Origin: CAYRAV01 sp964422365
GTDB taxonomy: Bacteria > Bacillota > Clostridia > Lachnospirales > Lachnospiraceae
Length of the DNA: 64,000 nucleotides
Assembly: GCA_964422365.1 (NCBI GenBank)
Contig: CAYRAV010000006.1
Coordinates: 19,221 to 83,220 of the forward strand
Reading direction: 5' to 3'
Positions 1 through 7,079 of this stretch are shown piece after piece. Each line of letters begins with the position of its first letter. Positions within the stretch are counted from its first letter, which is position 1. The notes beneath the pieces were generated by a model that was not told where the DNA came from, did not search any database, and saw only the letters and a list, made by a program, of their open reading frames with translations. The position numbers and the translations under genes are program-made.

Positions 1-167
1 ACGAGTTTTTCTGCCAGATCAATTACCTCTGCCCTGCTCTTTTTTATAATTTCTTCTTCAATCATATCTTCGATAACTGAATCATCTGTTTCCTTTGTTA
101 AATCCAAACGATCTAACACTGCCTCTTTTACCTCTTCTTTAATACGTCTTAGACGTTCTGATCTCAT
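1..167 (-). CDS. cpaF: CpaF/TadA-type pilus ATPase, N-terminal fragment (runs off the window)
   Basis: Only about 55 N-terminal residues are present; the gene continues past base 1. The start ATG at 167 has GGAGG ten bases upstream. The visible part (beginning MRSERLRRIKEEVKEAVL) is a charged helical segment with no catalytic motif, as expected for the region ahead of the secretion ATPase core. The call therefore rests mainly on context: it lies 37 bases downstream of a CpaE/TadZ-like gene and a prepilin peptidase gene on the same strand, the usual order in Firmicutes tad loci, where the next gene is cpaF. CpaF is the cytoplasmic hexameric ATPase that powers Flp pilus assembly. The family call is inference. 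Confidence 0.55.
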   Translation of the reverse strand, partial: MRSERLRRIKEEVKEAVLDRLDLTKETDDSVIEDMIEEEIIKKSRAEVIDLAEKL

Positions 168-204
168 TTCCAAAACACCTCCTGATATATCATGTGAAAC
201 AAAA

Positions 205-1206
205 TTACAATATTGTTTCTAAATAATGCTCTAACACATCAGCCTCCACTTCTAATATTCTGCCTTGTTCCTGCTCAACAAATATATCTGCCGGTAACTG
301 CAGTTTTTTACATTTCTCCTGTATATACCCCCTTTCTTCTCTTCTCAAAAATTCAAAAAATCTCTCCTCCTTCTGCTCTAGAGATTTGCTTTTCAGAAAT
401 GGTATATAGATGATTTGGCTTGCCTCTAATAACTCCATTATGGCATCACTCATAAAACCAATATCAAATATCACCACATCATATGCAGTTGCACTATACA
501 ATTCTTCTATGAAAAGCTGCACATCTTGTGCATCCAAAGCATATAAATCATTATAGTGTCCTGCTGGCTGCAGCAAATCTATGTTGCCTTCTTTTCTCAC
601 TAATGTCTGTAACTTCATTGCCAAATTGGATTTTCTTTGTTTGAGATAATAGACTAATTCAGAAAAACCAGAAATCTCTTCCAGCTGCATCTTTGAAATA
701 ACACCTGGAAAATTTTCAAGATTAAGATATAAGACTTTTTTACTTTTCCCAAATACTTGTGCCATTGCAAGTGCTGTTGTTGTTTTCCCACACCCTCCAG
801 CAGGCGAGTACACACTTACAATTTCGCATTTCTGATACTGGGGCAGATACCGATATGCAGCAGTTGTCGTTTCCTTAGATACATAAAATGCCAAAATCTC
901 CCGCATAATACATTCAGCAGCTTGATATTTGTAAATAACAGATTCTGTCTCCTCCTCTCTAACCAGGATACCTTCACAAAGCACAAGTTTGTATTTGATA
1001 TTCTCTTGCTTAAGATTAGTTCGTTCCATAAACTCACCCATTAGCAAAATATCAACTTTATGTTCCTGCAAATACTTCTGCAGGCTTTCTTTTTTTGAAA
1101 AGATAATTGCTTCTAATAAAAATTCCTCTTTTTCATTGAGAAAATCCATTAACCGATTGGCATATGCAATATCTTCTTCATAAATTGCAATTATGCCCCT
1201 TTTCAA
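205..1206 (-). CDS. cpaE: CpaE/TadZ-like pilus localisation ATPase
   Basis: 333 residues. A receiver-like N-terminal half (about 1-115) is followed by a MinD/ParA-type ATPase domain with the deviant Walker A motif PAGGCGKTT at about 135-143 and a Walker B-like stretch DVVIFDIG near 245. TadZ/CpaE proteins of this shape place the Flp/Tad pilus machine at the membrane. The start is TTG at 1206 with AGGAGG ten bases upstream; the ATG between them is followed at once by TAA, so it cannot be the start. It sits between a prepilin peptidase gene and the cpaF fragment, all on one strand, which supports a tad operon. The N-terminal receiver-like region lacks a clear phospho-acceptor Asp, which is normal for this family. 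Confidence 0.85.
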   Translation of the reverse strand: MKRGIIAIYEEDIAYANRLMDFLNEKEEFLLEAIIFSKKESLQKYLQEHKVDILLMGEFMERTNLKQENIKYKLVLCEGILVREEETESVIYKYQAAECIMREILAFYVSKETTTAAYRYLPQYQKCEIVSVYSPAGGCGKTTTALAMAQVFGKSKKVLYLNLENFPGVISKMQLEEISGFSELVYYLKQRKSNLAMKLQTLVRKEGNIDLLQPAGHYNDLYALDAQDVQLFIEELYSATAYDVVIFDIGFMSDAIMELLEASQIIYIPFLKSKSLEQKEERFFEFLRREERGYIQEKCKKLQLPADIFVEQEQGRILEVEADVLEHYLETIL

Positions 1207-1276
1207 GTATTACATTCCTCCTTTTCCTAGGATATGGCACCTACAACTACTTCTAACATCTAAACATTTGTTATCT

Positions 1277-1783
1277 TCATCTATGCCATTCTCGTATTAC
1301 ACAAATACATACTGCAATTCCAATTGCAATAGAATATCTTATGACACATCTTGTTCCATCCCTCTTTGGTTCATAATAAGGGATATATTGTTTTGTTTCT
1401 ATCACTTCCATTATATACTTGAAAAAATAGAGAAACCTGATTTGCAGTTGTTTCCATCGAAGCATCTGCACAAGAGATAAGACTGCTCCCACAAAAAGGG
1501 AGACAAATAGAACAGATTTAAGAAATCCTATGCCACACATTCCACCAATCACAGATAACAACTTGATATCCCCTGCACCAAACATTTTAAAGTAAAAAAG
1601 AATATATGTTACCATAATTGGAATGATACCTCCAAGACACCAATAGACAATTCCCCATATGCCATTCGTCCATATCTGCACTAAAAAACCTGCTATCCAT
1701 CCTAACAGTATCAAGCGGTTAGAAATTGTGTATGACCTGATATCCTCATACACCGCCACTGACACAATTATTGTCAATAACAC
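1277..1783 (-). CDS. TadV/CpaA-type A24 prepilin peptidase
   Basis: 168 residues, almost wholly membrane-embedded with about five hydrophobic segments. Both catalytic aspartates of the type IV prepilin peptidase family are visible: one in YEDIRSYTISN near the N-terminus, the other in the GxGD motif FGAGDIKLL at about 68-76. It would cleave the Flp prepilin leader for the tad operon. The start is unusual. The extended reading frame begins with GTG at 1783, which has no ribosome site at proper distance. A good site (GAGGTG) precedes ATG at 1800, but that frame reads ATG-GAA-TAG. The reading frame stays open above the GTG as far as TGA at 1807. So either a non-standard start is used or a small frameshift has split off the first few codons. 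Confidence 0.8.
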   Translation of the reverse strand: MLLTIIVSVAVYEDIRSYTISNRLILLGWIAGFLVQIWTNGIWGIVYWCLGGIIPIMVTYILFYFKMFGAGDIKLLSVIGGMCGIGFLKSVLFVSLFVGAVLSLVQMLRWKQLQIRFLYFFKYIMEVIETKQYIPYYEPKRDGTRCVIRYSIAIGIAVCICVIREWHR

Positions 1784-1979
1784 AATATGGGCTATTCCAT
1801 AGAATCACCTCACTTTTCTCTTATACTTCATTTTTTAGTTGACTATCGACGTCTTCTATATTGTACTTTATTTCTAAGAACTTGTCAACTATTTTTTTAA
1901 ATTTATTGTAAGAAAAGGTAACAGTTCTGTTATATAGAAAATGATTGTACAAGGTGCAAGGTACCCAAACTACCAGGAC
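1784..1979. other. Intergenic DNA with a family B repeat fragment
   Basis: This gap separates bofA from the tad locus. Positions 1918-1963 read as one end of the dispersed family B repeat (GGTAACAGTTCTG, then AATGATTGTACAA). The rest is AT-rich and probably holds the tad promoter on the - strand, but no box pair is convincing. Confidence 0.45.
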
Positions 1980-2180
1980 TCAAACCAATACCATAATCCC
2001 ATAAAGCAACATTACTCCTGGCACTCCTAACAGTCCCACCGTTCCGATTGTTACTTCATTCATTCCAACTGTGTAGCTTTGATATCCATATTTCTGCATA
2101 ACAATATTAATAAAATAAATCAGTGTACATCCTACTACAATCCGAATCAGCAAATCCAATACTGCCTCTATTACTTTCAT
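1980..2180 (-). CDS. bofA: BofA, inhibitor of pro-sigmaK processing
   Basis: 66 residues with two hydrophobic segments and the family's C-terminal signature, here TVGLLGVPGVMLLYGIMVLV. In Bacillus, BofA sits in the outer forespore membrane and holds the SpoIVFB protease inactive until the forespore signals, so sigmaK is activated on time. In clostridia the gene is conserved although the sigmaK checkpoint varies. The order dnaX-ybaB-recR-bofA matches the Bacillus locus and strongly supports the call. At 66 residues it is shorter than the roughly 87-residue Bacillus protein. ATG at 2180 is the only reasonable start. This is one of several signs that the organism forms spores. Confidence 0.85.
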   Translation of the reverse strand: MKVIEAVLDLLIRIVVGCTLIYFINIVMQKYGYQSYTVGMNEVTIGTVGLLGVPGVMLLYGIMVLV

Positions 2181-2518
2181 GCTTACACCATACCTTTCTC
2201 CAACTTACCCTATTCACTGTTTTCATGTAAACATCCATCACAATTACAAATATATGTAATGATAGGAAAGATATATGCGTTTTTTAGATTTGATTTATTT
2301 TATTTTTAGACTTTGGAATTGCTTTTAGAGTTATTTTAGAGTTTGTACATACTATGGTCACATTTTTTCTATAGAATAATACTTGCAAGAGATTTTCATA
2401 CATTTGAAATACTCCCCCTCATGAACAACTGATAGCTTATATCAGAGTTGTCGTTCAACTAACAGAACCCCGGCTAAGAACTCCCTCTTAATATACTTTA
2501 GCCGGGGCTTTTTATTTT
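2181..2518. other. Intergenic region with hairpin and possible small RNA
   Basis: No gene is seen between bofA and recR. The + strand carries a hairpin at about 2423-2457 (CAACTGATA pairing with TATCAGAGTTG, with bulges), then the strong terminator listed separately. No + strand coding region lies upstream, so an sRNA is possible. The same hairpins could simply end recR transcription on the - strand. Confidence 0.4.
2468..2513 (+). terminator. Strong intrinsic terminator hairpin
   Basis: A perfect 10-bp stem (CCCCGGCTAA at 2468-2477 with TTAGCCGGGG at 2498-2507) is followed on the + strand by CTTTTTATTTT. On the - strand the stem follows the recR stop but is trailed only by TTCTGTT, so the T-tract favours + strand termination. 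Confidence 0.7.
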
Positions 2519-3115
2519 CTAAATCTCTGTTCTTCCTTCAAACGCACGGAGCAGTGTTACCTCATCAATATATTCCAAATCCCCGCCTACAGGGACACCG
2601 CTTGCAATGCGTGTTACCTTAATGCCCGTCGGCTTAATCAATTTATTAACATACATAGCAGTTGTTTCTCCCTCGAGACTGGAATTTGTTGCAATAATCA
2701 CTTCATCTACATCTCTCTGCAATCTTAGAATCAATTCTTTTAACCGAATATCTCCTGGTCCAATTCCAAGCATTGGTGAAATTGCCCCATGAAGTACATG
2801 ATAGACACCTTCATACTTCTGAGTCTTTTCATAGGCAGCCAAATCTCTTGGATTTTCCACCACCATAATCTGTTTTTTATTTCTTGTTTTATCACTGCAG
2901 ATTGGGCATAATTCTTGATCTGTCAGTGTTTGACATTCTTTGCAGTAGCAGACATTATTTTTTGCCTCTATCATGACATTTGACAGACTCTCTACTTGAT
3001 CTTTGGGCAGATTAATAATATGAAATGCCAATCTTTGGGCAGATTTTGTTCCAATTCCTGGGAGTTTGGACAGTTCCTCAATTAATCTGCTAATCTGTTT
3101 GCTATAATAATCCAT
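2519..3115 (-). CDS. recR: Recombination mediator RecR
   Basis: 198 residues, the usual RecR length. It has an N-terminal helix-hairpin-helix (LPGIGTKSAQRLAFHI), a four-cysteine zinc module (C58, C61, C70, C73) and a C-terminal Toprim domain with IMVVENPRDL and the GAISPMLGIGP segment. RecR works with RecO, and often RecF, to load RecA on gapped DNA during recombinational repair. The start ATG at 3115 is preceded by AAGGAG. It lies downstream of dnaX and ybaB in the standard Firmicutes order. A 575-bp interval holding a repeat element and an opposing DUF1540 gene now separates it from ybaB, so it probably has its own promoter. Confidence 0.96.
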   Translation of the reverse strand: MDYYSKQISRLIEELSKLPGIGTKSAQRLAFHIINLPKDQVESLSNVMIEAKNNVCYCKECQTLTDQELCPICSDKTRNKKQIMVVENPRDLAAYEKTQKYEGVYHVLHGAISPMLGIGPGDIRLKELILRLQRDVDEVIIATNSSLEGETTAMYVNKLIKPTGIKVTRIASGVPVGGDLEYIDEVTLLRAFEGRTEI

Positions 3116-3278
3116 TTGTATCTCCTTTCTTTATGTACCTGCTTATGAAGCAATTATCATTACTATGCCAAATTGTCAATTATGGTTTGCCACGAATATT
3201 TTTCTTATTTCCTGTCCATACTGTTCTTTGTAAGCAGCTTACAACACAAAATATGAGTCTTATTAGGAGGTAACCTTT

Positions 3279-3440
3279 ATGCAGGCAAATGAATGTATCG
3301 CATGTACAGTTTGTGAATGTACACATCATGACAATGCACAAAACTATTGTACATTGGATAAAATCCAAGTCGGAAAAATTGATAAATCCCCTTCCAAAAA
3401 AGAAGATACAGATTGCAATTCTTTCCAAGCCAAAATGTAA
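3279..3440 (+). CDS. DUF1540 domain protein, small Cys-rich
   Basis: A 53-residue protein beginning MQANECIACTVCECTHH and ending CNSFQAKM. The cysteine spacing (C-x2-C-x2-C-x-C, then single Cys at 24 and 46) and the closing TDCNSF match the DUF1540 family, small probable metal-binding proteins common in clostridia and sometimes spore-associated. AGGAGG lies eight bases before the ATG, and a terminator follows directly. It is read opposite to its neighbours recR and ybaB. A sigmaE-like -10 box (CATACTGT, 3217-3224) with AATA upstream hints at sporulation control, but the fit is weak. The longer overlapping frame at 3289-3510 lacks a ribosome site and is rejected. Confidence 0.85.
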   Translation: MQANECIACTVCECTHHDNAQNYCTLDKIQVGKIDKSPSKKEDTDCNSFQAKM

Positions 3441-3451
3441 CTATCTCAAAA

Positions 3452-3489
3452 AACGGAGCGTTGAATCATTTCAACTGCCCCGTTTTTCT
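3452..3489 (+). terminator. Terminator of the DUF1540 gene
   Basis: An imperfect stem pairs AACGGAGCGTTGAA with TTCAACTGCCCCGTT, followed by TTTTTCTATTT. It begins 12 bases after the DUF1540 stop codon. Confidence 0.7.
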
Positions 3490-3530
3490 ATTTCAACTGT
3501 AGCTGACTAACTATAAATCCAGACACTTTA

Positions 3531-3691
3531 GAGCGTGTTTGCAAATTGCTTGTTACAAGATGTGCGTCACAATTTGTGGGGGATTTGTTCCAAATTCATG
3601 CGGTGCAGCGGGCTACATTGAATGAATTTGGGGCAAATATCCTCGCAAAGTGGGGCGTGCAGATTGTGGCAATGAATTTTCAAACACGCTC
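3531..3691. repeat. Family A MITE-like element, complete copy (161 bp)
   Basis: The ends are inverted repeats: GAGCGTGTTTGCAAATT at the left and AATTTTCAAACACGCTC at the right. Both ends are flanked by TA (3529-3530 and 3692-3693), the target duplication expected of IS630/Tc1-mariner-type miniature elements. No coding potential. The right-hand TA plus first element base form the TAG stop codon of ybaB. Related copies lie near 5.8, 13.8, 19.5, 41.1 and 62.7 kb. Confidence 0.75.
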
Positions 3692-4041
3692 TAGAATGGA
3701 AATCCGCCAAATCCGCTAATTCCGCCTGTAATTGCTTCCATTGCATTTGCTGATTCTGTTTCTACAATTCTTAAGGCTTCATTTGTTGCTGCAAGAATCA
3801 AATCCTGAAGCATTTCAATATCTTCTGGATCTACTACTTCTTCTTTAATTTCAATAGATAAAATTTCTTTTTTACCGTTAATTACAACTTTTACAGCTCC
3901 ACCACCTGCGGTAGTCTCCCATGTTGTTTCCTCTAATTGTTTGGATTTTTCCTCCATTTGTTTTTGCATTTTCTGTGCCTGTTTCATCAGGTTTCCCATA
4001 TTATTAGGCATTCCGCCTCCAAATCCACCTCTTTTAGCCAT
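3691..4041 (-). CDS. ybaB: YbaB/EbfC family nucleoid-associated protein
   Basis: 116 residues. A Gly-rich N-terminus (MAKRGGFGGGMPNNMGNLMKQ) leads into the helical MKQAQKMQKQMEE segment, then the family's beta hairpin (TAGGGAVKVVINGKKEILSIEI) and a C-terminal helix. The family forms tweezer-like DNA-binding dimers. The start at 4041 is preferred over an upstream ATG at 4068 because GGAG lies nine bases before it. It is 38 bp downstream of dnaX, as in Bacillus (dnaX-yaaK-recR). The stop codon TAG overlaps the end of the family A repeat, so the element inserted at the TA of this stop codon or reshaped the extreme C-terminus. Confidence 0.93.
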   Translation of the reverse strand: MAKRGGFGGGMPNNMGNLMKQAQKMQKQMEEKSKQLEETTWETTAGGGAVKVVINGKKEILSIEIKEEVVDPEDIEMLQDLILAATNEALRIVETESANAMEAITGGISGFGGFPF

Positions 4042-4079
4042 TGTGTTTTTCTCCTTTCTATTTCTCACTTATCACTTTT

Positions 4080-5651
4080 TTAATCTTCATACTCTACTTC
4101 CATATTAGTCCATTTTCTAATATCCGGCATTGCATCATATTCTTCTTTTCCTTGAGAGATACATCCCAATCGGATTGTCACTTTTTTTTGTACATATGTT
4201 TCTATTGTATCTGATAACTCCTGCAAATGCTGAGCATTGTCAAAATATTGTCTGCACATCTCATCCTGAAATACAATGAGCAGTGTATTGCCTTCTCCAA
4301 TAGTTGGTTTTGCATCCATAAGCATCTGCGGCATTGCACCCGATAAGGAGTTTACAATTTTTGCCCAGTTTGCTGCTACTTGCTTTAAATCCTCCGAAAT
4401 AGCAGTTTCTAAAACAATTTTTTCTGTTACTTCCTGTTTTTCTCCTGCCATTCTGTTTTCATTTTGGAAATTTCTCTGTGGTGTAGTTGTCATGATGCCA
4501 TTTTGTAACTGGGCTTCAATCTTTTTTAACCGTTGCACCAATGAAGAATAATCAGTTTCCATCTGTGGCTTACATAGCTTGATTAATGCAACCTCCACAA
4601 GAACTCTCTTCTGCGTACTATACCTAATCTGGTTTGACATCTCTGATAGAATACGAATATAACGCAATAATATTTCTACGTCTATCCGTTCTGCTTCCTG
4701 CTTCATGATTTCCGCCTGTTCTGAAGATACATCTATCATATTCATTGCCTGTTCTGAAGTTTTAATTAACAACAAATTTCTAAGATGCCATGTGAAATCC
4801 ACAAGAAACTGTCCTAATTCACGTCCTGTGGCAACCAGTTCCTCTACAAGGGCAATACAGCCTGCGGCATTATTCTCTGCAATACATAAAAACATTTTCT
4901 GAAATATTTCTATATCCACCGCACCAAGTACATCTAAAACCTTTTCATAAGTCAGTGTTTCGCCAAAATAAAATGCAATACACTGGTCTAACAAACTTAA
5001 TCCGTCACGCATAGAACCATCTGCTGCCTTTGCTACATAACGGAGTGCTTTTTCTTCTGCTTTGATGCCTTCCGTTTCCATCAGCTGTGCCAAGCGGTCT
5101 GCTATGGTATCAATACTAATCCGTCTAAAATCGTATCTCTGGCATCTGGATAAAATTGTTATTGGTATCTTATGTGCCTCGGTTGTTGCAAGAATAAACA
5201 TAACATAAGATGGCGGTTCTTCCAATGTCTTTAACAAGGCATTAAATGCACCTGTTGACAACATATGAACTTCGTCTATAATATAAACTTTATATTTTCC
5301 TTCTGTTGGTGAATATTGTACTTCCTCTATGATTTCCCTGACATTATCTACTCCATTATTAGATGCCGCATCAATCTCTATCACATTCATGGAAGTCTGA
5401 TTCTGAATACTTTTACATGTTTTGCATTGGTTACAGGGACCACCGTCAACCGGGCTTTCACAGTTCACCGCTTTTGCCAGAATCTTTGCAATTGTTGTTT
5501 TACCGGTTCCTCTTGTTCCACAGAATAAATATGCATGCCCCACTCGATTTACTTTTATTTGATTTTTCAGGGTAGTTACGATATGCTCCTGCCCTTTAAC
5601 ATCTTCAAAATCTCCTGGTCTGAATTTCCTATACAGTGCTTGGTACCCCAT
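4080..5651 (-). CDS. dnaX: DNA polymerase III subunit gamma/tau
   Basis: 523 residues. The N-terminal AAA+ clamp-loader domain shows Walker A GTRGTGKT (45-52), a zinc module (C64, C73, C76, C79), the Walker B-like IIDEVHML and the sensor SRCQRYDF. The C-terminal third is less conserved and would bind polymerase and other loader parts. It loads the sliding clamp at the replication fork. AAGGAG precedes the ATG at 5651. It leads the dnaX-ybaB-recR-bofA block. No A-rich slippery site comparable to the E. coli frameshift signal stood out, so a separate short gamma form is not supported. The small SRP RNA gene that precedes dnaX in Bacillus was not found upstream. Confidence 0.96.
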   Translation of the reverse strand: MGYQALYRKFRPGDFEDVKGQEHIVTTLKNQIKVNRVGHAYLFCGTRGTGKTTIAKILAKAVNCESPVDGGPCNQCKTCKSIQNQTSMNVIEIDAASNNGVDNVREIIEEVQYSPTEGKYKVYIIDEVHMLSTGAFNALLKTLEEPPSYVMFILATTEAHKIPITILSRCQRYDFRRISIDTIADRLAQLMETEGIKAEEKALRYVAKAADGSMRDGLSLLDQCIAFYFGETLTYEKVLDVLGAVDIEIFQKMFLCIAENNAAGCIALVEELVATGRELGQFLVDFTWHLRNLLLIKTSEQAMNMIDVSSEQAEIMKQEAERIDVEILLRYIRILSEMSNQIRYSTQKRVLVEVALIKLCKPQMETDYSSLVQRLKKIEAQLQNGIMTTTPQRNFQNENRMAGEKQEVTEKIVLETAISEDLKQVAANWAKIVNSLSGAMPQMLMDAKPTIGEGNTLLIVFQDEMCRQYFDNAQHLQELSDTIETYVQKKVTIRLGCISQGKEEYDAMPDIRKWTNMEVEYED

Positions 5652-5744
5652 ACTGCATCTCCTTTATGCATACTGATTTGTAACATTTTAACATACCTTA
5701 TCTATTTTACCAATGTATAGGCTTATTGTCAAAAGGAATATGCA

Positions 5745-5857
5745 TTTATTACAGTTTTTTTATAAATTTGGCAAAAAGTGGATAATGTTAGTTGTATGCC
5801 GAATGGGTATGAAAAGCGGGGCATGCAGATTGGGGCAATGGATTTTCAAACACGCTC
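5745..5857. repeat. Family A element, right-end fragment
   Basis: The right end TTTTCAAACACGCTC is intact and followed by TA (5858-5859). The internal part (GTATGCCGAATGGGTATG, AAAGCGGGGCATGCAGATTG) matches the 19.5-kb copy. The left end is missing or too decayed to place. The element end supplies the last codons and stop of the neighbouring fusion gene. Confidence 0.65.
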
Positions 5858-6952
5858 TATTGATTCCTCTATCCATTTCTTTAAATAATATCTGCATTTT
5901 TCTGTTATTTTCTTTGCTATAGAATGATTTTTGCCACTGGCTGTTACTCCGATTATAACATTGTCCTCTCTGGCGATTCCCGGAAAATAAACTGTAGATT
6001 CTTCTTTTGCATCAGAAACCGTGACAAATACTCCCTCCTGTTTTGCATCTATGCCAATTTGAAAATTGATTTCCCTACTGTTTGTGGCGGCAATGACCCA
6101 AAAGGCGTTAGAACAATCTGTTGTTTTATAATTTCGTTCTAAAAGAATCATATGATTGGATGGTTCTTTTGACAATACTCTTATTTCTTTCGATATTTTG
6201 GGAGCAACCACATGAATAACGGCTCCAAATCCTAATAAGGATTTTACTCTCCTTGTGGCTATAGTTCCTGCTCCTGCTACTACTATCTTTTTTCCTGTCA
6301 AATCAAAAAACATTGGAAAACAGGGCATATTTTTCTCCTTATCATCTTCTCTTTTTTTTACTCGCAATGAAAACATTGTATCTTTCCCTGATTCGTTTTC
6401 TTCTTTCTCCTCTATCACTAACTCTGCCTTTAACATTTCTCCATTTTTTATCTGCCAGTCAAAATAGCTTTGTCTGGGACAGGCAAATTGCTCCATAATT
6501 GCCATTATGGTCCCGCCATGTACGACAAATGCTATATCCCCTTGTCTGTCCTGCTGAATATGGTTTTCTATAATGGTTTCAAACTGTTTTTTGCACCGCC
6601 TTATAAATTGCTTTCTACTTTCACCACCTGGAAATGGCATGGCTCCATTAGAAGCAAGCCATGCCTGATATTGACTGTTCTCTTTTAATTCTTCATAATT
6701 TTTACCTTCAAAAATACCAAAATCGGTTTCCCGCAAATCTTCACATATCACTTTATCCTGATTAGGATAAAGTATATCTGCTGTTTCCTTACACCGTTTC
6801 ATGGGGCTTACATAAATATATGATACTTTGGGATAACTGTGTGCTTTTAATTCTTCCTTTCCTTTTCCCGACAGGCTCTCATCGGTTATTCCAATATAGC
6901 GTCTTTCCTCATTTCCTTTTGTCTTTCCATGTCTGATAAAATATAATTTCAT
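5846..6952 (-). CDS. Fusion: histidine phosphatase (CobC-like) + precorrin-2 dehydrogenase (SirC/CysG-N-like)
   Basis: 368 residues. Residues 1 to about 190 form a histidine phosphatase domain with the RHG motif at 7-9, the acidic segment RETDFGIFEG and the second catalytic His in VVHGGT; relatives include alpha-ribazole phosphatase. From Met209 the protein is a siroheme-synthase N-domain: MPCFPMFFDLTGKKIVVAGA, the NAD fold GAGTIATRRV, then VTVSDAKEESTVYFPGIARE. That domain oxidises precorrin-2 to sirohydrochlorin. Both halves fit tetrapyrrole/cobalamin metabolism. Met209 (codon at 6328-6326) has AAGGAG six bases upstream, so a separate dehydrogenase may also be made. The last residues (ERV) and stop TGA come from a family A repeat, so the original C-terminus was altered. 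No other cobalamin genes are nearby. Confidence 0.85.
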   Translation of the reverse strand: MKLYFIRHGKTKGNEERRYIGITDESLSGKGKEELKAHSYPKVSYIYVSPMKRCKETADILYPNQDKVICEDLRETDFGIFEGKNYEELKENSQYQAWLASNGAMPFPGGESRKQFIRRCKKQFETIIENHIQQDRQGDIAFVVHGGTIMAIMEQFACPRQSYFDWQIKNGEMLKAELVIEEKEENESGKDTMFSLRVKKREDDKEKNMPCFPMFFDLTGKKIVVAGAGTIATRRVKSLLGFGAVIHVVAPKISKEIRVLSKEPSNHMILLERNYKTTDCSNAFWVIAATNSREINFQIGIDAKQEGVFVTVSDAKEESTVYFPGIAREDNVIIGVTASGKNHSIAKKITEKCRYYLKKWIEESIERV

Positions 6953-7079
6953 GAGTTCTTCCCTCTTACAGTAGTTCTTATGTTGTTACAGTTAAGATAG
7001 CATAATTGATACTTATTGTGGTGTTTTTTAAATGGTCCTCTTAAACCATTATGGATTATAACAATCTTAATGGCTTATC

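Noticed and set aside
3289..3510. 73-codon + strand frame beginning MNVSHVQFVNVH
   Set aside because: It overlaps the DUF1540 gene in another frame, has no ribosome site and runs into a terminator. The Cys-rich 53-residue frame is much better supported.
5652..5845. Small SRP RNA gene, expected upstream of dnaX by analogy with Bacillus
   Set aside because: No SRP helix 8 sequence (GGAA-type loop with its conserved flanks) was found; the interval is largely repeat DNA.
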